The notes under the pieces are model-generated. The model ran no database searches and was not told the DNA's origin. It saw only the letters and a program-made list of their open reading frames with translations. Both the position numbers and the translations under genes were made by a program. From contig OY978528.1 of NCBI GenBank assembly GCA_963854835.1, forward strand, positions 8,836,242-8,900,241: DNA of 64,000 nucleotides, read 5' to 3'. The DNA is from Megamerina dolium. Its lineage: Eukaryota; Arthropoda; Insecta; Diptera; Megamerinidae. Shown piece after piece: positions 1 to 11,840 of the stretch (position 1 is its first letter; each line of letters opens with the position of its first letter).

Positions 1-39
1 TATTTTATTATTTTATTTTTAATTATTATTTTTTTTCTT

Positions 40-340
40 TTTGCTTTTAGTTTATATCTCGAAAATTTTTAATGAAAATAGCACTTTACAAAAATTTTGC
101 TATTTTTTAAAAATTGTTTTTAACCTAATTTGAATTTCAAAGTTTTAATATTAAAAAAATTTTTTTTTTTTTTATTAACTTTTTTCTTATTATTATTTTT
201 TTTTGCTTGTAGTTTATATCTCGAAAACTTCAATCAGACTGGCACTTTACAAAAATGTTGCTATTTTTTTATAATTTTTTTTAGCTTAATTTGAATTTAA
301 AAGTTCTAAAATTAAAAAAAAAAATTACTTAAAATTTTTT
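40..340. repeat. Two-unit tandem repeat, ~162 bp period
   Basis: The phrase GTTTATATCTCGAAAA occurs near 50 and again near 212. Both copies are followed by a matching CACTTTACAAAAAT, then TTGCTATTTTTT, then an ATTTGAATTT block. The two units are diverged and separated by poly-T. The array begins close to the window edge, so more units may lie upstream. No coding potential is visible. Confidence 0.75.
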
Positions 341-1784
341 TTCTATTATTTTATAATTTTCTTTTTTTTTCATACATAATTGACTACTTATTGTCTTGTA
401 TTGTATTTTAATCATGTTTGTTGTTGCTTAATTTAAATTTATGCCTTAACGCCTTTATGTAATTTAAAAAAATTGCCTTTTAATTAAAGTAGTGAAGCCT
501 TTATTCTGCGTTTTCTTCGATTTCTTCGATAGTAGAGTAGGTAAATTGAGTGTTTTTTATTTAGTGATTGTTTTTTTTGTTTTTTTTTTTCGTGCTCTTT
601 TAAATTTATTATCCTTATCTTTTATTTATTACATTATTTTTACATTTTGTTCCTTTTATTTCGCTAGTCTTAACGAATGCGATTTAAATTAATTTTTGTT
701 TTATTCTTTCATATGCGGTTGTTGTTTTTTTTCCCCTCTATTCAATATTATCTGTTGTATATGCCAATATTGCCAATACGTTTATCTTGTAGTATAGTGT
801 ATTGTATAGGGTATTGCAAAAATAAATAAATACTCATACATACATGCATACAGACGTGCATCACACATTGCATGCAGCAGCCTTGACTGCCATTTAAGAA
901 TTTCCATAGTTGCTGATTCTTTGGAGAATTTTGTAGCCCTTTTTATTTGTCTTTTACATACTGTTTGCTATGCCTATGACTGGTATGATACTACATACTT
1001 GTATGTACATTTACACGTACAACACTTGCACTCCTATATTCCTAAGAGTATAGCTCTGATACTACGAGTACTACATACATAGGGGCAATCACATTCTTTG
1101 ATGCCTTTTATAGACGATATAGATTTGTATGTATGTGTAAATTGTGTAGTTTCACAATTTGTTGGTATTTGGTTGTTGTTGTTGTTGTTTTTAATAAAAA
1201 TCCTATAAATAACTCAACGGCGCACGGCATAACGAAACGTAGGTGATAGATGCGCATTTAAGTATCTGTGAGTTTACTACGTCGAATCACAAAATACAAG
1301 CAAACAAACATTGCACCTATTCAGAACTGCATCCAGAAGGAGGATGTACTCTTTGGCGTTTCTTTCTTAAACTTTTTGGAATACTTTTGCTGCATTTGCG
1401 GTTGACTGTTGAAATAATCTCTAGGGTAATCAGCAAAAGTAACAAATAAAATCCAAAAGTAAAATTCTACAAAAAAAAAAAAAAAAAACAAATATATGAG
1501 AAAAAAACAATGCAATCATAATGAAAAAACATACAATTTTGGATTTAGTATTGTATTTGTTTTTTTTTTTTTAATTTTTTATATATTTATATATTTTTAT
1601 TTTTATAATTTTTTTCCTTCCACATTGCATGGCATGCAGTATGAAACGCGTGCCAAACACGCAAATATTCTTAGTAAAGATTGATGTTTATTTTTACAAT
1701 ATATACTTTGCTACAGGAGTTGCTCGATTATAGCAACGAATTAATATTCCGTTGCCTCGTTGAATCAATTGGTCTTATAAAAAT
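341..1784. other. AT-rich stretch without recognisable gene
   Basis: Long poly-T and poly-A runs, a (GTT)n run near 1172-1190 and TACATA-type strings. Short open frames are Phe/Lys-rich products of homopolymers. I see no splice-bounded exon, transposase motif or RNA gene. Confidence 0.6.
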
Positions 1785-2180
1785 CCCTAAAAGTGGGACT
1801 AGGTGCTCTAGGCAGATGGGGTATTATATTCATGAAAGATATTGAAAGCGATTTTTTGTCAATTTGGGTTCACATATCTCTATAAGAATCGGCACTGCCT
1901 TTATGATCTTTCTCGTGAGCTCGTGAGCTTATAATAGTGGGGCTAGGTCCTCTAGGCAGATGGGGTATTATATTTATGAGGTATATTGAAAGCGATTTCT
2001 TTCAATTTGGCTTTAAATGTCTCTGTAAGAATCGGCACTGCCTTGATGGCCTTTCTCGCGAGCTTATCTACTCTACAGTCAATTTTTTACACCGCTATAT
2101 CTGGGTGTCTGGCTACCTAGAAATTTTATTGAGATATTTACGGCAGTCTTCAATTTCAAGAGTCATATGTCTGTAACCAT
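1785..2180 (-). pseudogene. LINE RNase H domain relic
   Basis: Read on the minus strand, ~2120 to 1940 gives an RNase H-like end: VARHPDIAV, a stop, then DCRVDKLARKA. This matches the VPGH...GN..VDELAR block near the C-terminus of R1/Jockey-type LINE RNase H domains. The stretch after it (VPILTETFKAKLKEI) corresponds to the spacer before the Cys/His tail. There is no upstream reverse transcriptase in frame, and in-frame stops show a dead fragment. A 144 bp tandem duplication lies inside it (separate entry). The element class is fairly secure; the clade is not. Confidence 0.6.
1801..2088. repeat. 144 bp tandem duplication inside LINE relic
   Basis: The string CTCTAGGCAGATGGGGTATT begins near 1806 and again near 1950, and the following ~130 bp match with scattered differences, including AAGAATCGGCACTGCCTT in both. 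The second unit continues into the RNase H coding relic, so the duplication happened after the LINE fragment was in place. Confidence 0.85.
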
Positions 2181-2610
2181 TAATACTAATAATTCATGTT
2201 TCAATTTTTTTATTTTTTAAAATATTACAAAATATTTAGATTTTTTTTTTCTTTCATTTCAGGTAAATTCGATTGTAAAATGTATAAATTTATTTTTAAA
2301 CATCATGGTGAGTTATATAGAAATTTTTAGTAATATTCTCTAAAACTGGTTCTTACCAAATTATTAATTTACGAAATAACTTCGATTACACTCCTCGATT
2401 GTATTCTGCTTTTTAATGATAGGCAACTTTAAGAGCCTTTTTGGCTCTTATTTGTAATGACCGTGTGGCCAGCTTTCATAACCTTCACCAAAACCTCGAA
2501 TTAATACACTTTTGACAACATTTTGATTACCTAGCATACCACTAAAAAAGCCAGATTTGGACTCTTTGAAATCTCGAAATAAATTCAAAGTCTCATTCTA
2601 GTGACCGACG
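2181..2610. other. Unannotated AT-rich stretch
   Basis: No repeat, coding or RNA signal that I can support. Confidence 0.5.
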
Positions 2611-3318
2611 ACAAGGTACAATAAATCGTCCAGTTTTTTCGTTTTAAATTATAAAGTTGGATGTTTTTCGATCTTTTGTGTGCTAGAGTAAACAATTGCG
2701 CATTAATTTGCAATTAATTTTTAGTACTAAACTAGATACCATGGAAAAATGTTTAGAAGATTTTTATTACAAGGTCCAGAAAAAGTGCTAGAAGAGTTTT
2801 GACCTACGATATGGAATTGTTTAGGTTCGTACGTAAGAAATTGCACTATCCAAATTTAAAACACAATACCGTAAGAGAAGCTCACCAAATATTTTCCTTC
2901 TGCCAAATATTTTTTTTTTTTTTTTTTATTTAAACAAAAATTTAATAGGTACAGGGTGATATTTAAGAGCCTTCCACGACAAGATACATTCTATCGTTCA
3001 GTTTTTCCGTTTTGAATTATAAAATTGGATGCTTTTCGATCTTTTGAGTACTTAAGTTAACAATTGCATTTAATTTGCAATTTTTTAGAACTAAACACTT
3101 TTTACCATGAAAAACTGTTTAGAAGAGTTCTATTACAAGGTCCACAAAAAATGCCAGAAGAATTTTGACCTGCGATATGGACTTGTTTAGATTCGTACGC
3201 AAAAAAAATTGCAATATTTAAATTTAAAACTCAATACCGTAAGAGAAGCTCGCAAAATATTTTTCTGCTGCCAAATATTTCTTGTTTATTATTTAAACAA
3301 ATCTTTAATAGGTACTAC
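2611..3318. repeat. Direct tandem duplication, ~367 bp period
   Basis: GACAAGGTAC at 2611 and GACAAGATAC at 2978 start two units that align over their whole length. Shared blocks include TTTTCGATCTTTTG, TTACAAGGTCCA, AATACCGTAAGAGAAGCTC and TTTAATAGGTAC at the end of each unit. Divergence is moderate, with indels in the A/T runs. Neither unit has an open frame of note, and the function is unknown. It may be part of a longer, unrecognised repeat. Confidence 0.9.
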
Positions 3319-5525
3319 CGTATAGAATTTTAAAGATATTTTTTTCTTTTATGCATTCAGAATTCAGAGCCTCATGGCAGAGCCTCATAGTGCAACAAAT
3401 CATTACTTGACGAGAATTCGATTTTTCAAAATATCCATAATTTTAAAAGTTCTCACATCATATGAACTACCAGATCACTCCATTTTATCATCGAACAATA
3501 TCACAGCATGATATTTTAGGATAGCGCCCTTAAATTGGCGCCTAATTATCACCTGACGCTTTTTGCCCTAAAACGGATTATAATCCCACTTGTCAAAATG
3601 TTGTCAAAATGCTTGAAATAATTGCCTTTTGATGATTTTGATTGTGCAATAATTGAGTTTAACAAAAAAATTCATGGCATTGAGGAATTTTTACGAGTGA
3701 TTTTGGAGTATTAGAATCAACGGAATGAAGATTTTGTTAATAAAGCATCTAAAACCTGCTAAAAAAATTTAGATATATATTAAGATGATTAAGGAATAAA
3801 ATTTCGATTATTGAATGATAAATTTCGACAATATGATTGTACCCCACCCCTAAGCTTATCATGCACATGGGTCTCAGCAATTTCTCTATAACTAGGAACT
3901 CACTTTGTTTTGTTGTTGTTAGCAGCATTAATATTTGCTATTTTCTACTAAGACGACGCTATCAATTTAATAGCATCTGCCCATTGGATGATGTACACAC
4001 ATACACACACACGCGCGAATATAGTACAGATCGAAACCCTTTTGCACTCCAATTGCTTGCTGTTTGTGCTTCCTTGGCATAGGTTACGTACACATGTACA
4101 TATGTACGTGAAAAAACAATAATGTTGTTGTTGTTGTTTTTTTTTTCAAAGCGCACCTAGTAACAAATGAAGAAGCAACAACAGCATCATGAAGAGTTTG
4201 TTATTATTATTATGGTGCTGCTGCTGTTGCTGTTGCTATTTTTAGTCACCTAAGCATCTCATATGTATGTGTGCTATGAAGGCTTTATGCCTACAACAAC
4301 ATAGTATAATTTTTGCTTAGCCCTAATGATAAGAGCCAATAATGTGGTAAGGTCTTATAGCATGCTGCTGCTGCTGCTGTTGCTGTCGCTTCTGCTGCAT
4401 TCTTCAAAAACCTATACTCCTTCTCCGCCAGCACCAGCATCATTGCATTGTGCGTTGAGCAAATACAAAATTCCAAATAAAACTTAGTACTCTACATGAT
4501 TACAAAAGTGGCAGAAAACTATTTTTATATTTGTCTACTTCTTAGTGTATTGTTGTTGTTGCTGTTGTTGTTACTGTTGCAAAATAGACAATTTTTCTTT
4601 TTATTGAAAGCGTAAAATAATAATGGCCAAAATGATCGAAGTGCGATCGGACATTTTAAAAGGCTGGCAATTTAAAAATATGTACATCCACACACATACC
4701 TACACATACCTACACACACATACTTATACAACACATGAGGATACTCTATGGGTAGATAAACTAGAAAAAAAATCAAATGAAAATGAAAATGAAGAAAATC
4801 ACAAAAACAACAACAACAACAACAACAACAAACACGAATACCATTTTTGCTGATTTACTTTGGCAATTTTGTAGATAAAATGTTAACTAAATGTAATAAA
4901 TTTTCTAAAAACGACAGCAAATTATTGTCCATTGAAATTGAGATCGAACCCACAGAACGAACGAATAGGCTTACCATATACTACATATAAATGCAATTAT
5001 GTTGATGATTGAATTGCTTGATTTGATGATGGAATAAATAAATAAACTAGTACTACTAATGATCGATCCAAATTTCGGGGAAAATCTCATCTAAAATATT
5101 AAATGAAAGAGCTTCAGTTCGGCAGAGGCTCGTCTTCTTTTTTGCTCAAGGCCATTCAAAAATTCTCAGCGATCTTTATCCGGAATGTTAAAGGAATACA
5201 TCATCAATAGAAATTTAGAAATATTTCTTTGACTTTTCTCCGACCACATTTCATAAGAGCCTTCATGTTAGCAATGACATTGAAAAACTTAGACCTCCAC
5301 AGACACCCATTTTAATGCTTTCATTTTCAATTTTAATTACGGTTTTTTTACCAACCCTCGATTAATCTTATTTGTATATATTTAGATAGGCTTACTTCTC
5401 TACTTTCATATTACATTTTGGTACCATTTAAGAGCTCGAGATTAGGTCCAACCAAAAGAAATCTTACGTTGATCCCATGATGTCAGAAATTCCTTTTCGA
5501 AATACTAAAAAAAAATAAATATGTT
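3319..5525. other. Non-coding stretch with microsatellites
   Basis: Contains a CA-rich tract near 4000-4013, CTG/GTT-rich tracts at about 4215-4240, 4361-4400 and 4552-4580, and (AAC)n at about 4806-4831. A locally less AT-rich segment at about 5105-5310 looks repeat-like but I cannot assign it. No gene is recognised. Confidence 0.55.
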
Positions 5526-5737
5526 GCACTTAAAGCCCCAAAGGGCTCTTCTCTTCCATTACTGTTGAGCGTGGCAAATTGTTACCGCCGGAAGAATTGC
5601 CAATTGCTTGCCGACAGGTGGATACCGTTCGAAAGAAAAATCTTTTCGATATGAAATTTGTTATGCTTCAGCCGGGGATTGAACCCACGACCTACAGATC
5701 AGTAGGCCAACACACTAACCACTGAGCCACGGCACCC
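5526..5737 (-). mobile_element. tRNA-derived SINE, copy 1 (best preserved head)
   Basis: On the minus strand the element starts at 5737 with GGGTGCCGTGGCTCAGTGG. This contains an RNA polymerase III A box (TGGCTCAGTGG, 5719-5729). A B box (GGTTCAATCC, 5676-5685) follows at tRNA-like spacing. The tRNA-like head of ~73 nt is followed by a non-tRNA body that reads through CGGCAAGCAATTGGC to GGGGCTTTAAGTGC at 5526. Related sequences at 43201-43507 and 60518-60809 share both head and body, which makes this a SINE family and not a lone tRNA pseudogene. Compared with them, copy 1 seems to lack ~110 bp of body. Transcription would be by Pol III, with mobility borrowed from a LINE (family knowledge). 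I do not know a name for the family. Confidence 0.85.
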
Positions 5738-6276
5738 ATATTTTTCGAAATACTACTTGAACTAAATTTCCAATCGAATTTCTCTCGTTACAATTGCCAA
5801 TCGCTACTCAAACATGATTTTTTGTTAGAACTTTGTGCAATTTCTAGTCAAACTTTTTCGGTATGATTTCTCTAGAGTCGGTAACAAAAAATTATCAATC
5901 AGGAAGTTAAGAAACGTCGCCAGTGGTACAGTTTTCACCATAATATTTTTTAATCTGCATTTGTATATAATTAAAAGTCTTACTTTTGTTTCTGAAAACG
6001 AATTTCGGACATTTTGGATTTGTTGCTGTTCGAAATCGGCTAATATATAGTAATTGTAGATTTCTTCCAATACTCTTGAAATTTTAGAGACACAATAAAA
6101 CTGAGTAACTCTTTACTCTTTATTTATGTTTAATCATGCATTAGTTTTTCTAATATCGGTGTACTGCATTAATGCCGAATTTTATTGAAATATTGCAAAT
6201 TTTTATTGAAAAACAATTTTTTAAAGTTTGTTTCCAAAAAAATTTTCAATAATCACAAAAAAGTGCTAAATTAATT
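5738..6276. other. Unannotated AT-rich stretch
   Basis: No supported feature. Overlapping open frames on both strands at 5825-6070 have no recognisable motif. Confidence 0.5.
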
Positions 6277-6505
6277 TTCGACATTAATGCAAAAAAATTG
6301 CAATAATGTCGAAAAAGTGCGAAATTAATATTCGACATTAATGCAAAAAAACATTGCAATAATGTCGAAAGATGATTTTTTTGTATAAAACAACTTCGAT
6401 AATATTGTAAAGTAATTTCGGCATTAATTTAGAGCCATAAACTTTTTCGACATTATTGTTATAAGCATTTTTCGACATTATTGCAAAATATTTTCGACAT
6501 TAATT
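6277..6505. repeat. Cluster of TTCGACATTAATGC repeats and inverted copies
   Basis: TTCGACATTAATGC (or close variants ending ATTATTGC) occurs near 6278, 6331, 6448, 6473 and 6493. Reverse-oriented GCAATAATGTCGAA occurs near 6299 and 6354. Each forward/reverse pair (6278/6299 and 6331/6354) can form a stem of about 13 bp with an A-rich loop. A lone match, TTCGACATTAATGC, recurs near 58377. Confidence 0.75.
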
Positions 6506-7559
6506 CGTTCATTGTATTTCATTATGTATGTTTTGTATCCCATTTTGGACCAGCTGCAGGTTGTTTCGCAAATGAATGCATTTGCTTTGTAATATTTTTA
6601 CCATATATGGCATAAATTTCAGATTTACTACTATGGTGGGTGATTCTTGAAATTCTAGAGATGTGTTTAGCCATGTTTTTAATCAAATTATAAGAATGCT
6701 CTTTGTCTAATAAATTCAAAAGCTATCCTTTAAAATATTTAGGTTTTACATTTTCGTCGTTGACTGTTAATTGCCACAATAATGATTACAAAAGCAAGCA
6801 TGATTGCATATATTCAATTTTCCAATTAATACATGCATTTAACAAAATAAATCATTAAAATATTTTCTATTGTCCAAAATTGCTCTCTTTCAACATAAAT
6901 ATTTGATTTAAATATGTGCCATTAAATAGAAAAAAGGCTTGTCTATATGACTATTTCTTATATTAAATGAAAAATAAAATAAATTTAAAGGAAACAAGTG
7001 TAATTCTTTCATTACAATGTGTTCAAAACCAATCATGAAAATTTTTGTTTTGGAAAATCACGTTTCTTTAATAACGCAACATTTTTTTTTACTTCTTGCA
7101 CTGTGGGTACATATTCGTTGTTAAACAACATTAAATGCTCCTCCTTGTAATGTTGTTATTCATTTTCTTTTTCATTATACATCGTTTATACACTTACTTT
7201 ATACTATATTGCGTACACAATTTAAAATGACTCTAATTATATATAATGGTTAAATAGTTCAATTCAATCAGTTATTGTTTCACTACAATGTTGCACATAT
7301 CGTGCTTGTCTTTATTTGGCTATCAGTTTAAGGAATGTACTACATACATATATGGTACTTGTATTTGTATGTAATTAGAAAATCGTAGATGATTTTTATT
7401 TATTGTAAAACTTTCTTCAATTGCATGACACCTAGAAAGATTTATCAAACTTCGCGAAACTATTTTTTGTACTCAATTCTTACAATAGAAAGCAGAAATA
7501 GTTGTATAATAGAACCGTAATTAGAATATAGTAATGTTTCTTTTTCCGGTAAGGATGAA
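6506..7559. other. Unannotated AT-rich stretch
   Basis: No supported gene, repeat family or RNA. Confidence 0.5.
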
Positions 7560-8525
7560 ACAAAATGGATAACCCACTGACCCATAACTGCCGTTACAGT
7601 TATGGGGTTTGCCGTTGCAGACACTAAAAAACTTCCTCCACCTCCTAGGACCTTTCAAAATACCCAGAGACTACGATAGCATTATTTCAGGGTAGGGTCC
7701 CGTTTAGCCTTTACCGTACTTTACGTATTTTGACCCGCATCCAGGTCCCACTTCTTTTTTCTGAGAACGTGTTCAACAAATTTTGCGGTGGCGTTCCATT
7801 TTTTTCATTACTTACCATTTTCCAATAATAGTCTCCACCGTTATAGGACCAATATGAATTCATAATATTTCACTGTTCATTACGTCACGATAAATGCACC
7901 TAGTATCTTACGATTTACCTATTCTGTTAAGGTATTGCCGAAAGTACTCGTGGCCAGAGAGAAATTGCGTTAGGTAGTCCAGTCCAGGCCAAAGAGAAAT
8001 TACGTTACGTTCACCTCGCCCAATTTCCTATCCATACACGTGCTAATATTTGGGATCAGCCTTGCTGTCCATCTGGCTCTCCGTTCTCTGTGTATCCGCC
8101 GTTTTATTTCGGACAAACTTACGATAGCCTCTCTTTTTTGGAGTTTCCAATTCATCTTTCTCTCTTTTGCTACCCAGTTCCCGGGCAGGGTTCCGCTAAT
8201 AATTAGTATCGCTGATTCGGACACTGTTAGGTCCGATGAAGCTACTCTCAGAATTGCAGTCCTCTGGATCGATGCTAGCACTTTTGGTCTATTTTCTGCT
8301 TTCAACTCGTCTGCCCAGATTTCACTACCATAAAGTAGAACGGAGTTTACCACAAACATGCGAAACTTGCTCTTTCACTGTCGTTTCTCTTTCATATGTC
8401 GTTTCGTTAGCAGCAGTACCTACGTTTTTGCCTTAGCAAGCATTAGGCTGTGGTCGTCTGCATAGGCTCTCGTTCTCAGCATGACTTGGTTCAGCTTTCA
8501 TTGTGCGTCAACGGTGTTAAGGGTG
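7560..8525 (-). pseudogene. R1/Jockey-like LINE reverse transcriptase relic
   Basis: Minus-strand reading. Codons at 8453-8464 encode YADD, the reverse transcriptase catalytic box, within MLRTRAYADDHSLMLAKAKT. After a short broken stretch comes the C-terminal region of the same protein: NSVLLYGSEIWADEL near 8340-8300, then RRARWTARLIPNI and DRKLGEVN near 8060-8010. Then, in another frame, LTQFLSGHEYFRQYLNR near 7970-7920, followed by a degraded Cys-containing tail (CIYRDV, then GPITVETIIGKW). This order is typical of R1-type ORF2 C-termini. About 150-200 residues between YADD and the C-terminal block are deleted, and there are several frameshifts and stops plus a short local duplication near 7940-8000. 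Reverse transcription of its own RNA is the family role; this copy is dead. Confidence 0.8.
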
Positions 8526-8614
8526 ACAATAACGTATAGTTTTGAATTCCTTAACATTTCCATAATCTCTGTACTAAATATAGCAAGAAACATGGATTGT
8601 ATTTTTACAACATG

Positions 8615-8960
8615 TAGGAGAGCTCCCCTAAAGGACGAAGCTAGGGAGTAAGCATATTCCTGTAAAATATTGAGAAAAAAATTAACATCAGTCGATCTTA
8701 CATTTCACCACTATAAAGGGATATTTGCAGATTTTCATGAATTTTTATGTTCACTTTGTAGGGGAGCACCCATAATTGATGCGAGATGGGAGTTAAGTAT
8801 ATTTAGCAGAAAAGTTGAATAGTCAAAATTAGTAATGATTGCTGAAATGTTGCCTCCTCTAGATTCATCCTGTTGTAATAAAAATATCAATTTTATAGGG
8901 GACTCCCACTAAAGGTTGGAGATATGGGGTCACTATGTTCAACAAATATGTTGTGGAGAA
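8615..8960. repeat. Three-unit array, ~140 bp spacing
   Basis: Diverged modules start with GTAGGAGAGCTCCCC (8615), GTAGGGGAGCACCC (8758) and ATAGGGGACTCCCAC (8895). Each is followed by a purine-rich GA..GGGAGT-like block and then AT-rich filler. The modules resemble, in opposite orientation, those at 24.0-24.8 kb. Confidence 0.6.
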
Positions 8961-10702
8961 GAAATTATGAAGGTCAGTTATACAGTTTATTTTACTGTAG
9001 GCAATTACTGAACATCTTTTCGGCTATTTGTCGATTTTCTTACCATTTGTTTGAACTTTGAGCTCGAAACGGCGCTTTAAACGAATTTATTTTTATTAGA
9101 ACCGTTAAAAATTACAATAAGAGAGTATACATGAAAATAATTTTATTTATTTTTTAATAAAACCAAGTAAAATAGACATGTTGAGCTATTGTCGAACCTC
9201 TATTGCCACTTTCCTAATTTCCTATTTCATTTTGACAATGCAAATAGTTTCCTCTTTTTTCTAACAATTTTCCATTTATTATAACTTATTTAATTTTTTT
9301 TTTTTTTGTTTTTGTATTTTTTTTTAACAACAAATGCAAATGTAATTACTTTTGATCTTATATTTGATGTTGTTGCAGCCACAATTCAAATTATGCAAGC
9401 GTGTATCTTATTTAGCGATAAACGAACGAATGAAGGCATAATTGAATAAAATGTCCAAATAATCAAATCTAGTTAAAGACTAATTTTATGCAACCAAATG
9501 ACATTATTAAGTTGTCCAAGAGTATCACAACGAATTGTTAATAATATGCAGGTATGTAGTTGTAATATATTAAGCTGTTGCTCTCACTTTTTTCTTTGTT
9601 TTTACCAACATACTCCTTTGATATGAACAAATGGAAGATTAGAAAAAATTTACAAACAAAAAAAAAACAAATGAAGGAGCAAAAAAAACAAAATAATGGA
9701 TATAATAAAAAATCAAGTTGAAATCGTGCAGTTTTCACTTAGAAATATATTAATCGCTAAAATTATATGCTATGGCATGCTTTTCATATAAATAAATATA
9801 TATGAGTACCTACTATTATGCGTGGTTAGTGGTTTTTTTTTTTAATTTTTTATTTTTTATTTTTAATTAACTAAAGTATGTCTTGTCAAAAATGCGGAAG
9901 AAAATCATTAGTTACTACTACTACTACCTACTATAATACGTACTATAATTATTTAATTTTTTTTTTTAATTTTTTTTTTTTTTTTTTTTGTTAAAAATAT
10001 CCAATCATTTTGAGTGGGCAATATCTATAGCTTATTTAAAGTCGCATTAGTCGACTTACACAAATGCAAACAGTAGTTTTGTGCACTATGCATATGACTA
10101 CCGCCCACGTATTGCATAGTAATATGCACGCATTTGCCTAGACATCAACGGGGCTCATCACCAATTTTTTGCCAGTGTGAAAGAAAGTCAATGGATACAC
10201 TATCCCATATTTATATATATTTTTTTTTTTTTTTAATTAATTATGCCATCTAACACAACTATCAGTGCTTATGCTTTTCGCTTCTATTCATATCACCGTT
10301 GTATTTTTTTTTTTTTTTTCGTTTTAAACTACGCCCACTCACATGCACTTCATACAACATTAGTATTGATTAGATATTTATGATTCATAAAATTTTGTAT
10401 ATTTATGCAGTTTTTGTTTTTCCGTGTTTTGTATTAAAAATGTGAAAATATGAATAACATCATATATTTATGGCATATGTTGTTTACTTTTCGTACACTG
10501 TTTTTGTAGATAAATAATTTATTATCTTATTTAGTATTTAATAACAATATTTACTAGTAATAATGCATTTAATTAACCCATCAATATGAAATAAGTATGC
10601 ATATAATTATAATTCATAAAAAAGTAGTATTTAGAGGGATTTCTGAGTGTTTCAACGAATATTCGGTAAACTTAACAAATTCCAAACATTTTTGAAGTGT
10701 CT
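8961..10702. other. AT-rich stretch, poly-T runs
   Basis: Many runs of 10-20 T (for example near 9957-9990, 10219-10235 and 10303-10320). No gene or repeat family is recognised. Confidence 0.55.
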
Positions 10703-10850
10703 AAAAGCTTTTTGACTAAAAGCTTGTTTCACAAAAAGCTTTCAAAAGTGCTTAAATTGAATTTTCGATTAAAGTACAAAGTTCTGAATATTTTTTATCT
10801 ATGAAAAGCTTTTAAAGCTTATTTAAAAAAGGCTTTTAAAAGTGCTTATA
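10703..10850. repeat. Cluster of AAAAGCTTT palindromic words
   Basis: AAAAGCTT-type words occur near 10703, 10718, 10734, 10804 and 10815. CAAAAGTGCTTA near 10744 and TAAAAGTGCTTA near 10837 mark two related half-units. Likely a small degenerate tandem repeat. Confidence 0.6.
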
Positions 10851-10952
10851 ATTAGCTCAGAGAAGCTCGATTGTAATTAATGGGGTTTGCTCAAGGGACT
10901 TCTGACGTCTCGATCAATTAACGCTTGTTGAAAAACCCAATATGAAATTTAA

Positions 10953-11198
10953 ATGAGCCCTGCCTAAGTGCAATGATATATTCATTTTGATCAGATGTTT
11001 GTAAAAACTTAAAGGAGTCTCCTGAAATATGGAAAAGTATGTTTTTCTGTTCGCTCGTTCTTACACCTCTCACCGTGAACAAATGTAGAGATATTTCGAC
11101 GATAGTTGGCATGAGCTTTCTATGATCCAAAAGTATTGATGCCATTGATTGTGGGCGAGATCGATCAACTATCACGCCCAGACCGAACGATCAAAGAG
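10953..11198 (+). mobile_element. Truncated copy of the TATACCCTGCAT TIR element
   Basis: Aligns with the left ends of the elements at 28110 and 31871. Shared blocks are CCCTGC..AA.TGCAAT, GATATATTCATTT, CAGATGTTTGT, GG.(A/G)TCTCC, CTATGATCCAA, CA(A/C)GCCCA and CAAAG(A/C)GACT. The similarity stops near 11198, where mariner sequence takes over, so the right half of the element is missing. Divergence from the other two copies is clear, so this is an older copy. Confidence 0.75.
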
Positions 11199-11838
11199 AC
11201 TGTCCTCCTATATAATTCAATACGTTTCATTTGAAAGGTCTCAGTCTGCTCCTTCGTTTACGACCATAAAATATTGGGTGGCAGAGTTTAAACGAGGTCG
11301 TACGAGCTGCCAAGACGAACACCGTAGTGGTCAACCAATTGAGGTGGCCACGCCAGAAACGGTTAAGAAAATCTACAAAATGGTATTGGACGATCGCCGG
11401 CTGAAGGTGCGTGAGCTAGGTGAAATTACAGGCATTTCCGAAAATATTATACATCGTATATTGACCGAAAATTTGGAGATGAAAAAGCTGTGTGCCGCGT
11501 TTGCTCACAATAGAACTAAAAGACCAGTTCACACATCCTCTATTGCGATTGCTAAAATCAATGAGTTAAAGCTCGAATTGCTTCAGCACGCACCTTATTC
11601 GCCAGATTTAGCTTCTTCGGATTATTTTCTATTTCCAAATTTGAAAAAATAGCTTGGTGGTAGATGGCTATTTTAATGAGCTAGACAGTTCATACTATAA
11701 ACAGGGCATCGAAGCTATAGAATTGCGCTGGGAAAAGTGTATAGAGCTAAAAGGAGATTATGTTGAGAAATAAAAAAAATTTTTTCCAAATTTGTTGTGT
11801 TTTCTTTGTTAGGTCGGGTAATTCTGGGACCGTCCTCG
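11199..11838 (+). pseudogene. Internally deleted mariner transposase
   Basis: The open frame is continuous to 11652 and keeps the helix-turn-helix linker part of a mariner transposase (SAPSFTTIKYWVAEFKRG, then DEHRSGQP, VLDDRRLKVRE and GISENIIHRIL). It then jumps to the C-terminal catalytic part (HTSSIAIAKINEL, YSPDLASSDYFLFPNLKK). The jump removes the region with the first two catalytic aspartates of the D,D34D triad; only the third (SPDLASSD) remains. After a stop the homology continues in broken frame to a plausible 3' TIR ending GACCGTCCTCG at 11838, followed by TA. The N-terminus and 5' TIR are missing. This is a dead deletion derivative that would have acted by cut-and-paste at TA sites. 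Confidence 0.88.
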
Positions 11839-11840
11839 TA

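Noticed and set aside
5676..5737. Functional tRNA gene
   Set aside because: A and B boxes are present, but the acceptor stem does not pair properly, and the sequence continues into a body shared with two other loci; SINE is the better call.
8040..8436. Plus-strand open frames of 66-97 codons
   Set aside because: Antisense shadows of the minus-strand LINE reverse transcriptase relic.
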